Shown here in pieces: positions 44,901 to 47,180 of a stretch of DNA of 47,180 bases. The stretch lies in NCBI GenBank assembly GCA_964606895.1, contig CAZSHX010000032.1, positions 1 to 47,180 of the forward strand, written 5' to 3'. Made by a program: the position numbers and the translations under genes. Position 1 is the first letter of the stretch; each line of letters begins with the position of its first letter. Source of the DNA: CAZSHX01 sp964606895. Lineage in GTDB: Bacteria > Bacteroidota > Ignavibacteria > Kapaibacteriales > UBA2268. Under the pieces are notes generated by a model, which saw only the letters and a list, made by a program, of their open reading frames with translations, was not told where the DNA came from and made no database searches.

Positions 44901-46353
44901 ACAAACCACAAGAATCACTAAATCCGGTAAGTATAATCTAACGGTTGAAGATGTTACAGGTTGCAAAGGCTCTGATTCTATCGTTGCTGTAGCTGTTGCT
45001 TTCCCGAAACCAACTATATCAGGCGATACTCTGATTTGCTGTACTAACGGTAAGAGTATTTACACAGCTAATTTAATCAATGGACACAAATATATTTGGT
45101 CTGTTTCCGGCGGTCAGATTATTTCAGGTGACAGCTCGGCAACTATAACCGTTAATTGGAGCAACGAAGGCAAAAACAAAATTATTCTGAATCAGACTGA
45201 TACATTGTCCGGATGCAGTTCTTTAATCAGCCTTGAGGTTACGGTTTCAAATATAAAAAATGTGAAGATTACCCCAATTGGAAAAACTGATTTTTGCGAA
45301 GGTGACAGCGTCCGCCTTGATGCGGGAACAGGATACAATAGTTACAAATGGTCAACCGGAGAAAGCACCCGTCAGATTGTCGTGAAAACTGCCGGAAAAT
45401 TCGTTGTTACTGCAGGAGATATTGCGGGCTGTATAACAATTGATTCTTTAAGTACAGCGGTTCTTCCAAAACCGGCAAAACCAACATTGATTCAATCGAA
45501 AGATACATTATTTTCTTCTCAGGCTGATAAATATGAATGGTTCGAAAACGGAACTTTGACTGCCGAAACCGGAAGATTCATTATTACAAAGGACAGTTCT
45601 GCATATTCCGTTAAAGTGACTAATCTATCAGGATGTTACGAGTATTCGGACACAATCAAAACCAATAAGAATTTCATCAAACCATTCCTGAAAATAGGTT
45701 TCCCTGATACTCTGTTTGCGAATACGGGAGAAAGAATTTCTCTGCCTCTGATTGTTTTCGAATCGAGAGGGTTAAGTCCAATTCTTCCAAAGGAATTGAA
45801 AGCTGAAATCAGATATAATAAGAGCATTCTTTTCAACCTTGAACCAAATAAGGCGGTTAGTTTAAATGACATTCAGGAGAGGCTGGAAATCAACCTGCCA
45901 ATGAAAGATACTTTAGGAACAATCAAACTGATTTCTTTTCTTGCTTTGCTCGGCAATACAGACTGCGATTCCATATATTTGGAAAACGTTTCCCTAACCG
46001 GAGTGGATACCGATGTCATTATAAAATACGGAACATTTTGTTTGAAGAATATTTGCTCGGAACCGACTAAACGACTTTTCGACGGGAGTAAAAAAGTTAC
46101 GCTTGCCCAAAACGTGCCAAATCCTTTCTCGGAAGAAACCGAAATATCTTTTACCGCCATTGAAGAAGGAAGAACAAGAGTATTGATTTACGATATTTTC
46201 GGGAATTATTCGGGTACTGCTTTCGACAAACAAATCCTGCCCGGGCAATATAATATTAAGCTGAATACAAAGCATTATCAAAGCGGACTCTATTTCTATA
46301 TCTTGCAAACTCCCAACCAAATGCTTATTAAAAAGCTTGAAATAGTTAAGTGA
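41929..46353 (+). CDS. Large T9SS cargo with SBBP beta-propeller and Ig/PKD-like modules
   Basis: A 1474-residue exported protein. I start at the internal ATG (41929) because the following segment forms a signal peptide (MTKFLKIYFSLEWILFFILF), whereas the 59 upstream codons are Phe/Lys/Cys-rich and non-typical. The N-terminal 250 residues are a DUF7948-like domain (NLGQ, DVLFYSKANGFKVYLRKGGI). Then come seven SBBP repeats of 50-55 residues ending in FQ/AYQ/ALQ/ATQ/AIQ (for example ITGSTLSDDFPATAGAFQ), matching a seven-bladed propeller. About seven Ig-like modules follow, four of FCEG...DAGAG...WSTG...GC type and two PKD-like. A cohesin-like segment and a type A sorting domain (NVPNPFSEETEISF, GLYFYILQTPNQMLIKKLEI) end it. 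A surface adhesin is likely. Confidence 0.88.
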   Translation: MTKFLKIYFSLEWILFFILFMFGLNPIPCFSNIPESNPNYFKQNLGQIYDSESDKRNDVLFYSKANGFKVYLRKGGISYVFYKPYDNVFSNNSALGLEPDISSRSDVNFDEFYNRTKNLSLIQWRIDLDFVNCNESFEIIKEGESSDFENFYLKDCPQGITGVKGFSRITYKNIYNGIDIIFYFSNGNLKYDIIVSSGANPNVIAFEYIGSKSVLLNNSGAIEINCPLGKITDNKPIAFVSGGNLIMADFDISNNTVKFKIADYDRTKTLTIDPQVYWSTFFGGSIGDHITQMKIDRVNDVVITGSTLSDDFPATAGAFQTKRTAYFDAIIAKFNSNGNKVWATYYGGTETDLAQSVFTDKDTKIYVAGFTWSTDLPLTANCFQPNYAGGDNDGFLLKFDNLGRREWATYVGGDRNDHLYGVAVDGGGKVVTTGWSGSPTYPASPAAFQKTKAGYDDAVLTVFNNDGNFLWGTFFGGDSVESGQSIVIDSFGDIVIGGYTRSQDLPTSSNAYQKRNSGIYDAFLAKFDTTGSLIYSSYYGGSDNDFGSSIVTNSKGDMVLAGYTQSKDLKVSATALQTKNNGRFDAFLVNIKKDGLPRWATYLGGSDDDNGYALAVDKSDNFILTGRTFSNNFPFSLNATQKTLRGSNDAFAVRLGPDGKQVIWSTYLGGSGNEWGYAVAADDFLSVYLGGDTESNDFPVTANAIQPVYGKFIDIYLQKVCAAIPAPNIKYTGPISFCEGGNVVFDAGAGFYSYLWSNGDTTQTISANKSGDYYVTVFDENGCAGSSPIVKLEVFPTPVPVIEGQREFCELDSSTLDAGAGFKQYSWSTGAKTRTINVKKAGKYSVSVLDDKGCQGSSSIDVVLFPNPKPIVRGAKFVCRNSKDVPYFIGGSAGNKLFWNVTGGTWVQGSNESNILVTWDGVGTGSVSVIEENVTTNCIGKDTLVVSIGDNLYPKIIPVNKPSFTFCEGDTLMIDGGEGYSRYKWSTGDTSQTTRITKSGKYNLTVEDVTGCKGSDSIVAVAVAFPKPTISGDTLICCTNGKSIYTANLINGHKYIWSVSGGQIISGDSSATITVNWSNEGKNKIILNQTDTLSGCSSLISLEVTVSNIKNVKITPIGKTDFCEGDSVRLDAGTGYNSYKWSTGESTRQIVVKTAGKFVVTAGDIAGCITIDSLSTAVLPKPAKPTLIQSKDTLFSSQADKYEWFENGTLTAETGRFIITKDSSAYSVKVTNLSGCYEYSDTIKTNKNFIKPFLKIGFPDTLFANTGERISLPLIVFESRGLSPILPKELKAEIRYNKSILFNLEPNKAVSLNDIQERLEINLPMKDTLGTIKLISFLALLGNTDCDSIYLENVSLTGVDTDVIIKYGTFCLKNICSEPTKRLFDGSKKVTLAQNVPNPFSEETEISFTAIEEGRTRVLIYDIFGNYSGTAFDKQILPGQYNIKLNTKHYQSGLYFYILQTPNQMLIKKLEIVK

Positions 46354-46402
46354 TAGAGGAATTTGTCTGAACCCGGAGCGAAGCCGAATTGAATTACTCT
46401 CT

Positions 46403-46732
46403 CTATTTCTTCCTGATTCTGATAACCGTAATCAAATCATCCATACATGGACTAACGGGAAACTTCCAGTCCAATTCGACTTGCAAAGGGAGAGTTTCTT
46501 TGTCTAAATTCATATTTGATGAATCGGGCAAATTGTAAAATCTGTAGGTGTTCGTGTCAATTTTGATAAACCACCCACCACAGCACATACATTCCCTGAA
46601 ATCCGCATGAGTAATAAGTCCTGTACTTTTATACTGATTATTACCAGTTGAAATAGTCTCATCCTTACAGGAAGAAACTACAAAAAACCCGATTAAAATC
46701 AACAAAATAATTGTTCGTTTCATTTGATTCAT
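46403..46732 (-). CDS. Small predicted lipoprotein with CMCCGG motif
   Basis: A 109-residue protein (ATG at 46730-46732; the ATG three codons later is equally possible) with a signal peptide ending VVSSC, a lipobox. The mature part contains the cysteine-rich ADFRECMCCGGWFIKID, NTYRFYNLPDSSNM and a C-terminal basic IRKK. The CMCCGG cysteines may bind metal or form disulfides. I recognise no named family. It is convergent with the large T9SS cargo. Its function is unknown. Confidence 0.65.
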   Translation of the reverse strand: MNQMKRTIILLILIGFFVVSSCKDETISTGNNQYKSTGLITHADFRECMCCGGWFIKIDTNTYRFYNLPDSSNMNLDKETLPLQVELDWKFPVSPCMDDLITVIRIRKK

Positions 46733-46797
46733 ATTTAATTTACGACAAACTCCAGTCTTCAAAATTAACTATTCTTTGATTATTCTCCATTCCCCAA

Positions 46798-46834
46798 ATT
46801 GCATCTTTTATTTTTTTTACAGAAAAGATGCAAT
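46798..46834. repeat. Hairpin 1 of a GATGCAA repeat pair
   Basis: ATTGCATCTTTT (46798-46809) and AAAAGATGCAAT (46823-46834) are perfect 12-nt reverse complements with a 13-nt T-rich loop. The arms repeat those of hairpin 2. It is about 65 bp upstream of the small lipoprotein start. Confidence 0.7.
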
Positions 46835-46886
46835 GCAATTACCATCTAAACCATTGATATTATTTCATATGACGAGTTTTGAGCCG

Positions 46887-46923
46887 TTGCATCTTTGAAT
46901 GCAAAAAGATGCAAAGATGCAAT
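46887..46923. repeat. Hairpin 2 of a GATGCAA repeat pair
   Basis: TTGCATCTTT (46887-46896) and AAAGATGCAA (46905-46914) form a 10-bp perfect stem with an 8-nt loop, followed by a further direct copy AGATGCAATT (46914-46923). The same word makes hairpin 1, so the region has at least five copies in both orientations within 126 bp. Confidence 0.7.
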
Positions 46924-47180
46924 TCTTAACGCCCTCTCCATGAATATCGGGGTGAGGTTGACAAAATATTAAAGAACTATTTTAAAATAAATAAACGAAA
47001 ATAATGGTTATTTATTGCTATTAGAATAAGGTAATAATGACCATTTCCTTTTTCACTTTTTTCAAATATTAATATTATTTCTTACTCTTGTCCTCTGTCC
47101 CATGTCTTCTGTCCCTCGTCCCAATTCCCAACTATATCTTCACCTATGATAAAATATTTTAAACCACTCGAAAAAAAAAG

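Larger units (their letters stand above)
46733..47180. other. Right-end region without a recognised gene
   Basis: No frame has a family signature. The stretch holds the GATGCAA hairpins (46798-46923), A+T-rich DNA and, near 47088-47123, repeated GTCC/GTCCC words (TCCTCTGTCCC, then TTCTGTCCCTCGTCCC). The window ends in an A-run. Confidence 0.5.

Noticed and set aside
1..47180. tRNA or rRNA genes
   Set aside because: No cloverleaf-like segment with a T-arm GGTTC motif or rRNA-like sequence was found by eye in the intergenic regions.

Overview
The window is A+T-rich DNA from a bacterium of the Bacteroidota/Chlorobiota (FCB) lineage. The evidence is a type IX secretion system (T9SS): a 2290-residue SprA translocon, a PorV/PorQ-family partner, and several secreted proteins ending in the T9SS type A sorting domain. 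It also carries a flagellar filament cluster (flagellin, FliS, FliD, FlaG, FlgM-like). Most Bacteroidota lack flagella, so having both points to an early-branching group such as Ignavibacteria or Kapabacteria. That placement is inference from gene content.

Layout. 1-1464 (minus): a small operon of a RibD/DHFR-like reductase, an AHSA1-type SRPBCC protein and a PhnB-like VOC protein cut by the window edge. 1761-1962: a frameshifted remnant of an MDR alcohol dehydrogenase. 2012-4488 (plus): DUF4395 membrane protein, C_GCAxxG_C_C redox protein and an intact MDR oxidoreductase related to the remnant. 4716-5143: gene-poor, with REP-like palindromes and a terminator. 5144-9125 (minus): flagellin-fliS-fliD-flaG-export chaperone candidate-flgM, with a good sigma-28 promoter match upstream of flagellin and a strong terminator after flgM. 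9254-21276 (minus): a long, tightly packed run of recJ, a Dna2-like nuclease-helicase, an OmpA/PD40 lipoprotein, penicillin-binding protein 1A, a fumarylacetoacetate-hydrolase-family enzyme and two unrecognised lipoproteins. 21464-22495 (plus): rsgA. 22644-26815 (minus): ADP-forming acyl-CoA synthetase followed by a T9SS-exported Asp-box protein. 26961-30905 (plus): a multi-PAS histidine kinase and an isolated nuoD. 31310-33315 (plus): a three-gene cassette of exported proteins: an Hcp-family tube protein with a signal peptide, a phage-tail-collar-domain protein with a signal peptide, and a small T9SS cargo. 33463-41585 (minus): sprA then the PorV-family gene. 41929-46353 (plus): a large T9SS cargo with a seven-repeat SBBP propeller and Ig/PKD-like modules. 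46403-46732 (minus): a small lipoprotein. The right end has no recognisable gene but holds two hairpins built from the same GATGCAA-type word.

How it fits together: SprA and the PorV-family protein would export the CTD-bearing proteins (22644-24755, 32809-33315, 41929-46353). The lipoproteins, OmpA-like protein and PBP1A belong to the cell envelope. The flagellar block builds and caps the filament under sigma-28/FlgM-type control. The most unusual locus is 31310-33315, where phage-tail-like proteins carry Sec signals beside a T9SS cargo and no type VI secretion gene is visible.
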